DNA of 64,000 bases from Anomaloglossus baeobatrachus (GCF_048569485.1 NC_134360.1:183074796-183138795); one strand, 5' to 3'. Shown: positions 45,496 through 56,939, numbered from the stretch's first letter. Notes: generated by a model not told the origin, from the letters alone. Program-made: numbers and translations.

Positions 45496-48400
45496 ATGCT
45501 GGTGGAAAGGGGAAGAGGCGTGGTGGAAAAGGAAAAAAAGGGTTTGTCCGTGGGGAAGGTGGCAAAGCTCCATTATCATCTGCTAAAGATAGACCATCTA
45601 CCAGCAAAAGTAAGATGTTTACTACTTACCGTGGACAATCCGATGTGCTCCCTTTTTTTACGGACACGAACAACAGGAACAAAGGTAGATGATTGCCAAA
45701 AAAGGAAAATGCTTGAATGGATCTCAAGTGGTCCAACAAGTGCCCTCTCAGCCACTTCAAGTACCGCATCCAAAAAACACCAGTCCTCTGAGTTGTCATC
45801 CCAATCAAACTTGCTTTCTCCCAGCTCTGAAGTCTCCATCAGCCCTGCACAGTATGGTGGAACTGAGATGGCTGAGTCTGCAGAGCTGTTCAGTCACACT
45901 ATAGCCTGGGAATCAGAGGTCAGCTCCCAAGCTACAGTGAGTACAGACCAGGAAATGGTCTTCAGTGATGCCCAGAACCTTTGTGACTCTGATTCAGGCC
46001 GTGAGGACCAAGTTTCTGAGCATAATGTTGACCCTTTGTCACAAACTGTAACACCTGTGGTTATAGACAATGAGGAACATACTGATGACGATGAGACCCA
46101 GATACCAGATTGGGATGACAACTTAAATATTCGGTCAGGGCAAGAAGAGGCTCGGTCTGAGGGGGAGGGGAGTGCAAACACAACTATTGATGATGAAGCT
46201 CTAGATCCCACCTACTGTCAACCCCCAGTCAGGCACTCGAGGAGGTCAACAGAGGCGGTGGAGGAGGATGCAACCGACGACGAAGTTACCTTGCGCCTTC
46301 CTGGACAGAGTCGGAGCACTGGTAGCACATCTACAACTGCATCATCAGCCACCACTCTGCCTCTGAGCACTAGTCGGGTGGGCTCAGCAGGTCGCATGCC
46401 CTCTAAGCCTTGCCTAGCCTGGTCCTTTTTTGACATAGAAAAAGATCGCCCAAATTATGTGATGTGTAAAATTTGTCGTGATTCTGTTAGTAGAGGTCAA
46501 AACCTCAGCAGTTTGACAACTTCTTCCATGAATCGTCACATGAATAAATATCATATGGCCCGGTGGGAAGCTCACCGTGCTGCAATGCGGCCTAGCGGAG
46601 CGAACCATCCACGGCCTGCCCCTTCCAGTGCATCCGTGCGCTCTTCATCTTCTAGGACTGTGGGGACAGCTGTTACACCTGGTTTTCCACGCACAACTTC
46701 CACCACTGTAACCGCAACAGGCAGTTTGCTTGGTAGGTCGTCAGTTGGTTTGGAAGGGGAAACAAGTGAGTGTGTACAGCTCTCTCAGACATCGATAGCA
46801 CCAACGTTGGATGAAGGCAACATCATGTCTCCGCCTGCACTTTCCTCACAAACGTGCATTTTTACAGGGACACCCTACTCAACACCGTCTACACACAGCA
46901 GCCAGATCTCTGTCCCTCAGATATGGTCAAATAAAAGGCCATTTCCTGCGACCCATGACAAAGCTAAGAGGTTGACTCTATCCCTCTGTAAGCTCTTGGC
47001 TACCGAAATGCTGCCTTTCCGCCTAGTGGACACACAGGATTTTAGAGACCTTATGTCTGTCGCTGTGCCCCAGTATCAGATGCCTAGTCGCCACTACTTC
47101 TCTAAGAAAGGTGTGCCCGCGCTACACCAGCATGTCGCACACAACATCACCGCTTCCTTGAGAAACTCTGTGTGTGAACGGGTGCATTTCACCACCGATA
47201 CTTGGACCAGTAAGCATGGACAGGGACGTTACATGTCGCTGACTGGGCACTGGGTAACTATGGTGATAGATGGTGAAGGGTCTGCAGCACAAGTCTTGCC
47301 GTCCCCACGACTTGTGTGTCAATCCTCTGTCTGTCCAAGTTCCGCCACTGCTTCTGCCTCCTCCACCTCATCTGGGTCCTCCACCTCCGCCCCAAGCCTG
47401 CCTGGTCAGGCCACCAGCGTTCTCACTGCGCAGAAGGAATCACGCACCCCTCATTACTATGCTGGCAGCAGAGCGCAACGGCATCAGGCGGTCTTTAGCT
47501 TGACATGTCTTGGGAATAAGAGTCACACAGCAGCTGAGTTGTGGGCAGCTCTGGAGACTGAGTTTGGTAAATGGTTGTCTCCACTCAACCTGCAGCCTGG
47601 TAAGGCCGTGTGCGACAATGCTGCAAACCTGGGTGCGGCCCTTCGCCTGGGCAAGGTGACACACGTGCCTTGTATGGCTCACGTGTTGAACCTTGTTGTC
47701 CAGCAATTCTTAACACACTATCCCGGCCTAGATGGCCTTCTGACCAGGGCACGAAAACTGTCTGCTCACTTCTGCCGTTCAACCGCCGCAGCTGAGCGAC
47801 TTGCATCTCTCCAGAAGTCTTTCGGCCTGCCGGTTCATCGCCTGAAATGCGATGTGGCGACACGCTGGAATTCGACTCTCCACATGTTACAGCAACTGTG
47901 GCAGCACCGCCGAGCCCTGGTGCAATACGTCATGATGTATAGCCTGGGCCAACGAGATGCAGAGGTGGGGCAGATCACCCTGATGGAGTGGTCTCAGATC
48001 AGGGACCTATGCACCCTTCTGCACAGTTTCGACATGGCGACGAATATGTTTAGCGCTGACAATGCCATTATCAGCATGACAATTCCAGTCATTTACATGC
48101 TGGAGCACACGCTAAACACTATTCGGAGTCAGGGGGTGGGACAACAGGAAGGGGAGGAACTACAGGAGGATTCATATGCGCAAGGGACAACAACATCACC
48201 AAGGTCCAGACGTTCATCATCACCAACGCAGCAGGCATGGGACCATGGGGAACAGGGATCAACAAGGGCGCATAGTAGCAGGCGAAATGTTGAGGAAGGT
48301 GCAGGAGAACATGAAGAAATGGAGGACGAACTGTCCATGGACGTGGAAGACTCAGCAGATGAGGGAGACCTTGGTCAAATTTCAGTTGAAAGAGGTTGGC

Positions 48401-49203
48401 GGGAGATGTCAGAGGAAGAAAGAACGGGTAGCACCTCTATGCCACAAACACAGCGTGGACTTGGTCCGCATGGCTGCGCAAGACACATGAGTGCCTTCTT
48501 GTTGCACTACCTCCAACATGACCCTCGTATTGTCAAAATTAGAAGTGATGATGACTACTGGATTGCCACACTATTAGATCCCCGGTACAAGTCCAAATTT
48601 TGTGACATAATTCCAGCCATAGAAAGGGACGCACGTATGCAGGAGTATCAGCAGAAGCTGTTACTCGATCTTAGCTCGGCTTTTCCACCAAACAACCGTG
48701 CAGGTGCAGGGAGTGAATCTCCCAGTTGTAACTTGACAAACATGGGACGGTCTCGTCATCTTCAACAGTCTACCCGTACCAGTAGGACTGTATCTAGTGC
48801 TGGTAACAGCAATTTTATGGAATCTTTTCATAATTTTTTTAGACCCTCCTTTGCAAGGCCACCAGAGACAACAAATCTGACACATAGTCAACGGCTGGAG
48901 AGGATGATACAGGAGTATCTCCAAATGAACATCGATGCCATGACTTTGCAAATGGAGCCTTGCTCATTTTGGGCTTCAAATCTAGAAAAATGGCCAGAGC
49001 TTTCCAGTTACGCCTTGGAGATTTTGTCGTGTCCAGCTGCCAACGTTGTCTCTGAACGTGTCTTCAGTGCTGCTGGGTGTGTGCTGACAGATAAGCGCAC
49101 GCGTCTGTCCAGTGACAATGTGGACAGACTAACGTTCATCAAAATGAACAAGTCATGGATCCACCAGGAATTTACTACCCCTGTGTCATCCTGGGGAGAG
49201 TAA
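45496..49203 (+). CDS. hAT transposase with BED zinc finger (ZBED-like)
   Basis: 1235 codons without interruption. A BED finger at residues about 305-357 has CKIC (Cys324, Cys327) and HMNKYH (His348, His353). The RNase-H-like core shows VHFTTDTWTSK (Asp568), GKAVCDNAANLG (Asp707), the VPCMAHVLNLVVQ CxxH motif, KCDVATRWNSTLHML and YWIATLLDPRYKSKF. An acidic, low-complexity insert lies around 880-980. The dimerisation block LEILSCPAANVVSERVFSAAG is at about 1178-1198. Known role: binds element ends and moves the transposon by cut and paste with 8-bp duplications. The start is uncertain: a second frame from ATG 45477 (MSGKMTDAGGKGK...) overlaps the first 65 codons and looks more protein-like, so a short intron or a frame change near 45690 is possible. 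Confidence 0.9.
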   Translation: MLVERGRGVVEKEKKGLSVGKVAKLHYHLLKIDHLPAKVRCLLLTVDNPMCSLFLRTRTTGTKVDDCQKRKMLEWISSGPTSALSATSSTASKKHQSSELSSQSNLLSPSSEVSISPAQYGGTEMAESAELFSHTIAWESEVSSQATVSTDQEMVFSDAQNLCDSDSGREDQVSEHNVDPLSQTVTPVVIDNEEHTDDDETQIPDWDDNLNIRSGQEEARSEGEGSANTTIDDEALDPTYCQPPVRHSRRSTEAVEEDATDDEVTLRLPGQSRSTGSTSTTASSATTLPLSTSRVGSAGRMPSKPCLAWSFFDIEKDRPNYVMCKICRDSVSRGQNLSSLTTSSMNRHMNKYHMARWEAHRAAMRPSGANHPRPAPSSASVRSSSSRTVGTAVTPGFPRTTSTTVTATGSLLGRSSVGLEGETSECVQLSQTSIAPTLDEGNIMSPPALSSQTCIFTGTPYSTPSTHSSQISVPQIWSNKRPFPATHDKAKRLTLSLCKLLATEMLPFRLVDTQDFRDLMSVAVPQYQMPSRHYFSKKGVPALHQHVAHNITASLRNSVCERVHFTTDTWTSKHGQGRYMSLTGHWVTMVIDGEGSAAQVLPSPRLVCQSSVCPSSATASASSTSSGSSTSAPSLPGQATSVLTAQKESRTPHYYAGSRAQRHQAVFSLTCLGNKSHTAAELWAALETEFGKWLSPLNLQPGKAVCDNAANLGAALRLGKVTHVPCMAHVLNLVVQQFLTHYPGLDGLLTRARKLSAHFCRSTAAAERLASLQKSFGLPVHRLKCDVATRWNSTLHMLQQLWQHRRALVQYVMMYSLGQRDAEVGQITLMEWSQIRDLCTLLHSFDMATNMFSADNAIISMTIPVIYMLEHTLNTIRSQGVGQQEGEELQEDSYAQGTTTSPRSRRSSSPTQQAWDHGEQGSTRAHSSRRNVEEGAGEHEEMEDELSMDVEDSADEGDLGQISVERGWREMSEEERTGSTSMPQTQRGLGPHGCARHMSAFLLHYLQHDPRIVKIRSDDDYWIATLLDPRYKSKFCDIIPAIERDARMQEYQQKLLLDLSSAFPPNNRAGAGSESPSCNLTNMGRSRHLQQSTRTSRTVSSAGNSNFMESFHNFFRPSFARPPETTNLTHSQRLERMIQEYLQMNIDAMTLQMEPCSFWASNLEKWPELSSYALEILSCPAANVVSERVFSAAGCVLTDKRTRLSSDNVDRLTFIKMNKSWIHQEFTTPVSSWGE

Positions 49204-49830
49204 ATGCTTGTGGATTTGGAATGTGCTTGATGCAAATCAAAACATCCTGTTTGCGACTAGGGCACAAGTGCTGCCACTGATAAGGTGTCTGTGTGGCCCA
49301 ATTTTTGGAAAAAAGGGAGACTCCGCTTGGAGTAACCCTTGCTTGCTGTGTTTTTTAAAAATGATCCAAGATGAACAGAGCTGGGATAAGGAAAGACTTT
49401 GCTACCTACCCCGGTGTCATCCTGGGGACGGTTAAGTATGGCGTATTTTTGAATGTGCTTGATGCAAATCTAGCTGTGAAGTGTACAACTAGGGCACAAC
49501 TGCTGCCACTGAATGGGTGGGTGTGTGTGGGGCACAATTTTTGGAAAAAAAAAAGGGAGACTCCGCTTGGAGTAACCCTTGCTTGCTGTGTTTTTTAAAA
49601 ATGATCCAAGATGAACAGAGCTGGGATCAGGAAAGACTTTGCTACCTACCCCGGTGTCATCCTGGGGACGGTTAAGTATGGCGTATTTTTGAATGTGCTT
49701 GATGCAAATCAAAACATCCTGTTTGCAACTAGGGCACAAGTGCTGCCACTGATAAGGTGTCTGTGTGGCCCAATTTTTGGAAAAAAGGGAGACTCCGCTT
49801 GGAGTCACCTTGCGGTGTTTTACATGATTT
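49165..49830 (+). repeat. About 235-240-bp tandem repeats over the transposase stop codon
   Basis: ATGTGCTTGATGCAAATC recurs at 49221, 49453 and 49693. Units include GGGAGACTCCGCTTGGAGTA and a TGTCATCCTGGGGA word that, in the first unit, is the last coding sequence before TAA at 49201. The repeat therefore arose by duplicating the gene's end. Confidence 0.88.
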
Positions 49831-50125
49831 TAGAAGGGCATGCCATGCCTATATCTGTGTCTCGTCCTCTTTTTCCTTGTCCAGCTGTTTTGTTTTCGCA
49901 TGAGTATATGTCCTTGTCACTTTCCCATGTGTTTGTGTTGTGTTGTGAGTTGTTTGTCACCTTTTGGACACCTTTGAGGGTGTTTTCTAGGTGTTTTGAT
50001 GTGTTTGTGAATGCCTGCCATTGTTTCCTATGCAGTTCGAGTTCGGTTCGTCTCGAACGGGACCTCCGTTCGGCGAACCGACCTCGAGCCGAACCGCGAC
50101 CGGTTCGCTCATCTCTAGTGGGGAG

Positions 50126-50646
50126 GTTGTGTTTTTGGTTTTATTTTAATTCTAGTTGTTATGGGCACCAAGGACACATTTTATTACAGTTTTAATCCTG
50201 GACACTGAATCCACAGTTCATGATGACTGCCCCAACACCACAAAATTGTTTGTATGATCCTTCATATTATCCGTTGGAATAATACAGGATCCCAAATTAT
50301 ATAAGGTCTTGATGACACTTTCCAAATAAAAGGTAAAAACAGCTAATTTATTGAGATTTTGTTCAGCCGTGCAAAAAATACAGAGAGATCGAAACACATG
50401 TATATGGCCTAAGGGGGATCCATATTGAATCATGGTTATTCATTATGTGGATCCCTTCTTTTGTTTTAAAGGGAATTGTTGTGAGGAAAAAATTGATATC
50501 AATCTCCATGTAGATTTGAATCAGATCAGCAAAGCTCCATTTTTGGTTGCAATGTGTGCTCAGGAGATTCACTTGCTGGGTTGAACCTTTTTATAGTAAC
50601 AGTAAGGTCATTGGGTGGATCTTTCTCCCATGTGACCTAACGGATT
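50126..50646. other. No feature recognised
   Basis: AT-rich sequence without a frame of note. Confidence 0.4.
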
Positions 50647-50649
50647 TAA

Positions 50650-51390
50650 GGCTATGTGCCCACGATGCGTTTTTACATGCTTTTCTGCAGCGTTTTCAAC
50701 TGCACATTTTTAATGCCAAAATGCATGCGTTTTGATTTCCCCAGCAAAGTCTATGAGAAATAGGGATTTCTTGTGCCCACCATGCAGTTCAAAACGCTGC
50801 GTTTAATTTGCATTTTTTGTGGCAAAAACCATGCGTTTAAAAAACCAGCATGTCAATTGTTTTTGCCATTTGAGGTGTGTTTAGATAACATCAAAATTCA
50901 AGCGTTTTACCTGCTTTTTAGGTGCAGAAAACATGCGTTTTGGACTACCAAAACGCATGCTTTTGGACATCAAAATAATGATTTCATATGTCCCTTTACA
51001 CACACACATAATCCGACAATTAAATTAATGAAAAATAAGAAGTTAATGCTATTTTTTCAATAAATAGTATATTACCACTATAATTTAATGAAATATGTCT
51101 ATTTTCTTGATTAATTCTTTATATTAATATGTTTGGGGTTTTTTTCCTCTTTTTTCACTGTGTTTGACAGATTAAACTTTATTTAGCAGTGTCCTGATGT
51201 TCAAAACGCATCTGTCAAAACACAGGTGGAAAAGCATGCAAAAAGCGCTAAAAATGCACCAAAAATGCGGTAAATACGCATGCGTTTTTAGTGCTATTTT
51301 GTGGTCAAAAGCAACTTTAGCAAAATCAATTACTGCCAGAGGGTGAGTTTAGAAATGCAAGGACCTCGACGCTACGTGGGCACATAGCCT
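50650..51390. mobile_element. MITE with TAA target duplication
   Basis: Ends GGCTATGTGCCCACG and CGTGGGCACATAGCC, a perfect 15-bp inverted repeat, flanked by TAA (50647-50649 and 51391-51393). The interior is rich in AAACGCATGCGTTTT words. PIF/Harbinger-like by its ends and 3-bp duplication; no transposase. Confidence 0.75.
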
Positions 51391-51477
51391 TAAACAGGCT
51401 CATCAGTGTTCCTGTGATGATAAACCACTAGATATCACCAGCCGACACTAGTGGAATTGGTAGTCAAACAAGCCAGA

Positions 51478-51700
51478 GGTCAGGAGCTAGGAAGTCACGT
51501 CAGGTAATCAGGGAGTGAGCAGGGCCAAGGTCAGGGAACTAGCCGGGGATCAGGAGCCAGGAGGTCATGTCAGGTAATCAGGGGTTAAGCAGAGCTGAGG
51601 TCATGGAACTAGCCAGAGATCAGGAGCCAGGAGGTCATGCCAAGTAATCAGGGCTTAAGCAGAGCCGAGGTCGGGATACAAGCTGGGGATCAGGAGCCTG
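51478..51700. repeat. 70-bp minisatellite, about 3.2 units
   Basis: CAGGAGC recurs at 51481, 51551, 51621 and 51691, exactly 70 bp apart, within units containing AGGTCATGTCAGGTAATCAG. Confidence 0.88.
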
Positions 51701-53074
51701 GGGATAATGTCAAAGTCAGGGGGAATGGGAGGAAAAGGATACTAGGGTCCGGGGTAGAGAGACAAGATAGTAACAAACACTAACAGGAACCAGAGCACTC
51801 ATTGCAGAGCAAAAACTACTACTGGTGGCGTTCCGGGCAAGATTGCTTCTTAATGAAGTAGAGCGATCACACAGAACAAGGCATCTGGAAACTGTCTCCT
51901 CCCAACACCGCCACAGACCCCGAGACCTGAAATACCTGTCCACAGGCGCAAAAGAAAACAGAGAATCGGCTCTGCAGTAGAGTAGAGCGCCGCAGGTAAG
52001 AACCATAATAGTACCTCTGTTCTTGATTTTTAAGTACTCTGGGAGTGTCCTTTTGCCCATTTTTTGTTATCGAGGCCATTTTCATTATAGCCTAACCTGA
52101 AAATCAAGTAGCACCAATGTTATCAGGTCACTATCTCAGTGTGATTATCACAGACTTGTAAATTCATATTGGAGACCCTTTACTATTGTGTATATTGGTA
52201 ACCATAGATTCTGAGGGTCTTGTCTTCCAATTCATAAAGCAGAAATGTATTTTACTATGAAGCCGTTCTCAATGATTACCTTACAGAAAGCGGATGACTT
52301 TAATATTAACCTTAGACGGTTAATTGCTGTCATTTGCTGCACCTCTTTGCACATAATTTTGTCTTGTCGCTAATACTGGTAGATTATGTTCTGCACACTG
52401 GCCCCTCCCTAAGCCTACATAAACCACATTACAGAGGTCATGGAGTCCACAGAGTCCTCCGTTATCAACGGGCACGTAATAATCTTGTATTAATATTCTT
52501 TTCTTATCCTTCCCCATTATTTTATTGCAGAACGAGTCGGATATTCATGCACTAAACTGTAAGTTTTTTTTTATTATCTTGTTTCCATATGAATATTCCT
52601 TTAAATCTCACATTTTGTTTAATTAGGCTAAAGTTGTAGGTGACAAGTGTTACCAGTAGGCTCCAGTTTGGGACTGGTATACTGGTTCCGTACCTTATAG
52701 GAAAAAGGGAATGTTCATAGAAAGTCAGACGTATCAGATGCTTCCAGGTATTAGACATCCTCATCCATTTTGCCTTATAATTAAATGATGTGCCCCCCCT
52801 GACCCCACTTGATCAGAGACATTATCTTTCATGTTTTATATGTTAAAGATTAAGAGGAAGTACACACCACAGCATAAGCATTGTTCACAATTTCATCCAG
52901 AAAAGTTAGACAATTTTTTTTTTCTTACTTGTCATCCATGTGCAATCCATTCTTTATAGCAGCAGCTATTAATCATTTACAGGACCATTTACAGTTTCCT
53001 ATGTTACAGAATTGCAAACTGTAAACATTGTATGCTATACTGTGGCAACCAATTTTGTTCTTGCACCCATAGAC
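51701..53074. other. No gene recognised
   Basis: Mixed sequence; the frame 51716-52060 (minus) has no known domain. No clear repeat assignment. Confidence 0.35.
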
Positions 53075-53078
53075 TTAA

Positions 53079-53796
53079 AGGGAACCTGTCAGGTGCAATA
53101 TGCACCCAGAACCACGAGCAGTTCTGGGTGTATATTGCTAATTCCTGCCTAACCGTCCCTATATACACTAGCATAGATAAGAGATCTTTAGAAAGAGTAT
53201 TTCTAAAGATCCTTTATGATATGCTAATGAGTGAGGGGACTAGTCCCCTGGGCGTTGCTTCCCTTGCATTAACATGTTAGTACGCCCCTGTGGGCTTGCT
53301 AAAATGCTAATGAATGCACAGTGTCAGAGGATCATCTCACTCACCTCTCCACTGCCATCGCGCCTGACGTCAGATTTCAGCCCAGTGCGCATAATCCCAG
53401 ACTTTCGGTGATGCGCACTACTTCAGTTTGAAGCCAGGACGCGTACACCCGGCTTCATAGTGCACATCACCGAAACTCTGGGGTCATGCGCACTGAGCCA
53501 AAATCCAGCGTTGGACGCGATGGCAGCGGAGAGGTGAGTGAGATCATCCTCTGACGCTGCACATTCAAAGCATGTTAGCACACCCACAGGGGCGTACTAA
53601 CATGCTAATGGGGCCGAGAAGCAAGGGAAGCAACGCCCAGGGGACTAGTCCCGTCAATCATTGGCATAAGATAAAAGATCTTTAGAAATACTTTTTCTAA
53701 AGATCTCTTTATCTATGCTAGTGTAGACAGGGATTAGAGATTTGCACCCAGAACTTCTTGTGGTTCTGGGTACATATTGGACCTGACAAGTTCCCT
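53079..53796. mobile_element. MITE with TTAA target duplication (family M)
   Basis: Ends AGGGAACCTGTCAGG and (inverted) AGGGAACTTGTCAGG, flanked by TTAA (53075-53078 and 53797-53800). Long diverged arms include CACCCAGAACCAC and CTAAAGATC words. A second copy of this family enters at 63760. piggyBac or Kolobok type by its TTAA target. Confidence 0.78.
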
Positions 53797-53800
53797 TTAA

Positions 53801-54768
53801 ATGTGAGTTTCATCTGATCTCAGCGTAAAATTTCAGCATGGTGTGATTTTTTTTCACATCCAGATAGTATCAGTGGAAAAAAAAACCCTTGAGCATCTGC
53901 ACTGCCCCTTTGAATAACATTAGTCCTTGTGCTGTCTGATTTTTTTTCACGAATAGCATTCGCACCAAACATACGTACAGCATACAGGTGTGTCCACAGC
54001 ACCACAGGTAGAAAATCCTTTTCATCAGGGATCCACTTGTCCAAATCATACCAAAATAGCAGACAGTATCTCAGGGGGTATTTTCAATGTGATTTAATTC
54101 ATCAGAAGAAATGTGACATTTCGCCTTACAAATGGGCTTTTTCAAGCATCAAAAACATGGTCATTGGAATAAGCCCTTACCCATATATTTTTCATTGCAA
54201 TTTTGGATCTTTGTGTTCTGTAATTTTTTAAAAGCTTTTTTGGGTGGTGGGGACTGGGGTATGTTGGATGAGAAATGTTTGTTACAATAACAAATTTATT
54301 TTAAAAAAATGAAAATTTAAATGTGATGAGTTTTTCAAGCAGTAGACACTTTTGGACTCTCTGGTGTTTTTTTTTTTTCTTGTAGCATCTTTATTGGCAT
54401 TTTTTTGGTTGTCTCCTGAGTATTTTGGCCACTGGTGTTTTTAAGGAGTTTTCCATGGATTCTGTGACTTTTTTTTTCTGACATTTTACAGTATTTTTTT
54501 GTTTTTTAATATGTTAAATCATAAAGAAACTCTGGAGGTTTTTTATGCAAAAAGGATAGCAAAACGCTCCAACAAATGTCCGGGTATCTTTCAGGCATCT
54601 TTTGATTTTCCCATTGAAGTAAAGAACAGAGCATATTCTGGGTTGAAAACCCCAAAAGAATGGTTAGGTCACCCCTTATAGGCTTGGGGGTTTTTAGAAA
54701 CCTAAAGTGGCTAAAAAACATTTAAAACCCTAACCATACATTCAGCAAGGCCTCCTAGAGATAGGCAA
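53801..54768. other. No gene recognised; degraded repeats
   Basis: Low-complexity T-rich stretches. The word CTGCCCCTTTGAATAACATTAGTCC also appears in similar form near 30820. Confidence 0.4.
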
Positions 54769-54769
54769 A

Positions 54770-54990
54770 TAGTGAAATAGTCGGATTTGGATTATGCTAT
54801 CCGAATTCCAAGTACTATTCCAGTATTCATCACGAATAATGACCCTAATGCTAGTCAATGGGGAACCTTAGCATTTTTGCGGGAAATCTTCAAGAAAAAT
54901 AATCGGGTTCCCCATTGACTTGCATTAGGTTAGTTATTTGTCACGAATACTGGATTAGTACTCGGTATTCGGATAGCATAATCTGAACCC
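54770..54990. mobile_element. Small inverted-repeat element, hAT-like
   Basis: The left TTGGATTATGCTATCCGAAT and right ATTCGGATAGCATAATCTGA are inverted, as are CCCTAATG(C)TAGTCAATGGGGAACC and GGTTCCCCATTGACTTGCATTAGG. About 220 bp. TAGAGATAGGC at the left resembles hAT ends; an 8-bp duplication was not confirmed. Confidence 0.5.
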
Positions 54991-55039
54991 CAATTTTTTT
55001 GCCTAATTTTTGGCACTTTTTTTATATGTTTTTTTCCTG

Positions 55040-55394
55040 CTTTTTCTATGCATTCTGGGGTGCAAAAATGCTAATAGAATTGACATGTGGCAGATTTATT
55101 TCTGCACCAAATCTGCAATAGAAAAAAAAGCAACGTGCACAAAACATCAGGATTCTCATCGACTTCACTGGCATAAGGATTTGCATGCAGTTTTGTGACA
55201 CAAAAAGCGTATTAATAAAAACACCGCACTGTGTGCACATACCCTAAGGCTATGTGCGCACAATGAGTATTTGGTTGCAGAAATTTCTGCACCAAATCTG
55301 CATCTCTTGGCAGAACAAAACTGTGTTTTATATGCATTTTTTTGCATGCGTTTTTCATGAACTTGGGGTGGAAAATGCTGAAAGAAAGGAAAAA
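55040..55394. repeat. Degraded repeat with AAATCTGCA words
   Basis: Shares AATCTGCAATAGAAAAAAAAGCAACGTGCAC-type wording with 2680-2800, and GGCTATGTGCGCACAATGAG, a relative of the ends at 50650. Non-coding. Confidence 0.45.
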
Positions 55395-55607
55395 AAATGT
55401 TTAAAAGAACTGAAGTCCTCACTGGTTGATACCTTTTAATGGATAACTGAAAAGATGGTAATAATAGCAAGCTTTCAAGACTACTCAGGTCTCTTCATCA
55501 GGCTCAGTAGACCTGAGTAGTCTTGAAAGCTTGCTATTATTACCATCTTTTCAGTTATCCATTAAAAGGTATCAACCACTGAGGACTTCAGTTCTTTTAA
55601 ACATTTC
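55395..55607. repeat. Almost perfect 213-bp palindrome
   Basis: Arms of about 98 bp (AACTGAAGTCCTCACTGGTT... and its inverse) with one mismatch noticed, around a loop of about 16 bp (CTTCATCAGGCTCAGT). One strand would form a long hairpin. The wording (AAGCTTGCTATTATTACCAT, GGTATCAACCACTGAGGAC) is that of a dispersed retroelement 3' region. Confidence 0.85.
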
Positions 55608-56480
55608 TTTATCTCTACTGGCTAACACGGTACAAAGATATATTTTACTGGAAAAAAACACAACATGTGCACTACACTTCGAGAAAGCCATTTGCGAAAC
55701 ACGTGTCGGAGTGTGAGGGTCACGGCAGGATACTTCCTATCCAGGTGATGTAATTTTGCGATACTAATATGCTTGATGTTAGCCTATCTATAGTAGTTTG
55801 TATTTGATTATGGACTTATGTGGACTTTGTGGTTATTACTGCGGGTGTCCATTTGTAAACGTATACTGCACTTTTGAACTGTAATGGATCCCATGTGTTC
55901 ATGGACGTATGTGGGCTCTGTGGTTACTGCTATGTGTGTTCATTGGTAATCTACACTGCATTTTTTGGAATTACCTCTATGCTTTGGGGACCCTGTATAC
56001 TCTTTTATTCATTTATTTATTTATTCTCATGAGTATAAATTATTTATGGGGGAACCCTGCATTGAAGAATCTGTGCATTACTGATGAAGAACGCAGGTGG
56101 AACCGCAGAGTCTGCATTTGGTCCATTTAATATATGATATTTTGGTGTAAAAATCATGTATGGGGGAACCTTGCATTGAAGAATCTTTGTATTATTGATA
56201 ATAACGCAGTTGGGATCACTAGGTCTATATTTGGCCCATTTAATATATGATATTTGGCTGTAACAATACAGATACTCACCTGGTTTGGTGTGAATATCCC
56301 AGTTACCATTATAGGGATTTAATTACTTCTCCTGCCTGTGTCTCTCTTTTATACGGTACCTTTATGCTAAAACATTTTAAAATATATGTCTAAATAAAGA
56401 TTGTTTTTATTGGAAAATGGCGTCACTCCTCTAATTTGGTCATCTAGTGATGCCCAATAAATGTGTATAAATTATGTCAT
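55608..56480 (+). repeat. Dispersed element related to 38150-38843, perhaps a Penelope-like 3' region
   Basis: CGAAACACGTGTCGGAGTGTG at about 55697 resembles the GAAACGCGT motif of the element at 10518. Inverted, 55690-56260 matches the interior of the 38-kb fold-back, and 56345-56465 matches its arms. Contains an internal near-duplication (GGGGGAACC(C/T)TGCATTGAAGA at 56047 and 56162). Non-coding. Confidence 0.5.
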
Positions 56481-56840
56481 TTGGAGTGCCAGTAGTCAAC
56501 TATTAGGACATGAGGTTGTTAAAGATATATTTTACTGGAAAAAACACAACATGTGCACTACACTTCAGAATTTTCATTCACTTTGCTGGAATAAGGATTT
56601 CTCCAAAACACATGAAAAAACGCAGCAAAAATGCCTAAAAAAGACACTATGTGAACATACCCTTAACGCAGCAGTAGAAGGGATGTAGTAAAATGCAATT
56701 TTTGTGAAAATGCTTTACTACTATATGCAATTAATATTATTCTGTTGTTATTATTATTAGTATTATTAACAGCATAATAATTTATTATAATTAATAATAA
56801 TAATAATTTTAATTGTTTTTTTTATCAAGATCCTCAGCCT
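56481..56840. other. No gene; AT-rich with TTATTA tract
   Basis: (TTA)-rich stretch around 56740-56815. Nothing else supportable. Confidence 0.45.
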
Positions 56841-56939
56841 ATTCCCTGTTGCTTTCCATGCCGTCACTTTCAGTCCAGTAGATGGGACATTTGTTGGTAC
56901 AGCAGTTAGCTGCTTCATTACCCTCCTCGGATTCCCAGT

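Larger units (their letters stand above)
43919..50117 (+). mobile_element. Structurally complete autonomous-type hAT transposon
   Basis: 6199 bp. Terminal inverted repeats TAGAGTTGAGCG and (inverted) TAGAGATGAGCG, 11 of 12 identical, flanked by a perfect 8-bp duplication GTGGGGAG (43911-43918 and 50118-50125). Subterminal GTTCG/CGAAC clusters lie at both ends (43920-44060 and 50035-50110), likely transposase binding regions. It encodes one long transposase frame. It also has a 136-bp tandem array before the frame and a 240-bp tandem array over its end. By structure this is among the youngest DNA elements in the window. Confidence 0.92.

Noticed and set aside
51716-52060. 114-codon minus frame with Ser/Leu-rich tail
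   Set aside because: No recognisable domain, next to a minisatellite; not supportable as a gene.
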